A stretch of 64,000 nt of DNA from Fructobacillus tropaeoli. GTDB lineage: Bacteria > Bacillota > Bacilli > Lactobacillales > Lactobacillaceae. The DNA lies in assembly GCF_001047135.2 (NCBI RefSeq), contig NZ_DF968078.1, positions 91,908 through 155,907 of the forward strand. Direction: 5' to 3'. The translations under genes and the position numbers were made by a program. The notes beneath the pieces are model-generated. The model did not search any database and was not told the origin of the DNA. It saw only the letters and a program-made list of their open reading frames with translations. Shown here one piece after another: positions 63,826 through 64,000 of the stretch; within the stretch, counting starts at the first letter, position 1, and each line of letters starts with the position of its first letter.

Positions 63826-64000
63826 TTATGAACCTTGGTTTTCACGTAGTTCCCGCAATACCTGTTCAAACAGAGGCGGTAATGCTGAATCAAACCGGAG
63901 TTCTTCTTGTGTCTGTGGTTGGGTCAGCACAAGCGTTTTTGCATGAAGAAGCTGACCTGGTAATTTAATATTAAAAATTTTGTCTTGGTGACCATAAACG
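63826..64000 (-). CDS. rluD: 23S rRNA pseudouridine synthase RluD family (C-terminus only)
   Basis: The last 57 codons are visible (VYGHQDKIFNIKLPGQLLHAKTLVLTQPQTQEELRFDSALP...), which match the C-terminal LPGQLLHAKTL segment of RluA/RluD enzymes. The rest lies past the window end. Upstream neighbour of pyrR, as in many lactic acid bacteria. Confidence 0.8.
   Translation of the reverse strand, partial: VYGHQDKIFNIKLPGQLLHAKTLVLTQPQTQEELRFDSALPPLFEQVLRELRENQGS

Noticed and set aside
1..64000. CRISPR arrays, insertion sequences, prophage genes, rRNA operons
   Set aside because: No regularly spaced repeats, transposase, integrase other than XerD, phage structural gene or rRNA sequence was seen.

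Overview
This window is a low-to-mid GC Firmicutes chromosome segment, most like the Leuconostoc/Fructobacillus/Weissella branch of lactic acid bacteria. The inference rests on gene order and content: rimP-nusA-ylxR-ylxQ-infB-rbfA, truB-ribF, hrcA-grpE-dnaK-dnaJ with CIRCE sites, scpA-scpB-rluB, a hisS-aspS T-box operon, ECF vitamin transporters and a water-forming-type NADH oxidase. Nothing in the sequence fixes the species. Almost all genes lie on the minus strand; only a GNAT acetyltransferase, def, plsY and one MFS exporter read on the plus strand.

Layout. 1-1.7 kb: thiamine-type ECF transporter (ykoD-like ATPase, ykoE-like S component) behind a TPP riboswitch. 1.8-7.3 kb: NADH oxidase, then a detoxification cluster (MFS exporter-MerR regulator; zinc alcohol dehydrogenase; secreted alpha/beta hydrolase) with two matching MerR-type 19-bp-spacer promoters. 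7.4-18.2 kb: housekeeping genes (HU, Der, S1, Cmk, LysM protein, RibU behind an FMN riboswitch, RluB, ScpB, ScpA, RibT-like, XerD, CvfB-like, YqeY, S21). 18.4-22.3 kb: a dead MFS gene, a YczE-like membrane protein with a MarR regulator and palindromic operators, a GNAT, and a YitT protein behind a structured leader. 22.4-25.9 kb: aspS, hisS and their T-box. 25.9-29.0 kb: an AT-rich junk island next to tRNA-Ser(CGA), holding the tail of a sortase substrate, a start-less fragment, a membrane protein with an in-frame stop and a wrecked GNAT toxin-antitoxin pair. 29.1-57.6 kb: conserved core genes (TypA, inositol phosphatase, Def, chaperone operon, RibF/TruB, two tandem aminotransferases, the translation-factor operon, S14/L33, pyrophosphatase, ParC/ParE, PlsY, RelA). 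58.0-64.0 kb: MFS exporter, a small unknown protein, carB-like, carA-like, pyrR and the end of rluD.

Most striking points. (1) The genes that look like carA and carB downstream of pyrR keep full-length open frames but have lost the glutaminase triad (Cys, His and Glu replaced by Gly, Phe and Asp) and the ATP-grasp catalytic residues. The carB-like protein is also about 220 residues short. They look like a paired pseudo-carbamoyl-phosphate synthetase, translationally coupled to an unknown 96-residue protein. (2) The heptamer AAATCAG/CTGATTT occurs roughly 85-90 times by eye, several-fold more than base composition predicts, in genes and in most spacers. (3) The operon dnaJ lacks the zinc-finger domain. 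(4) Four separate genes are cut by a single in-frame stop codon with no frameshift at that point, which suggests ongoing gene decay.
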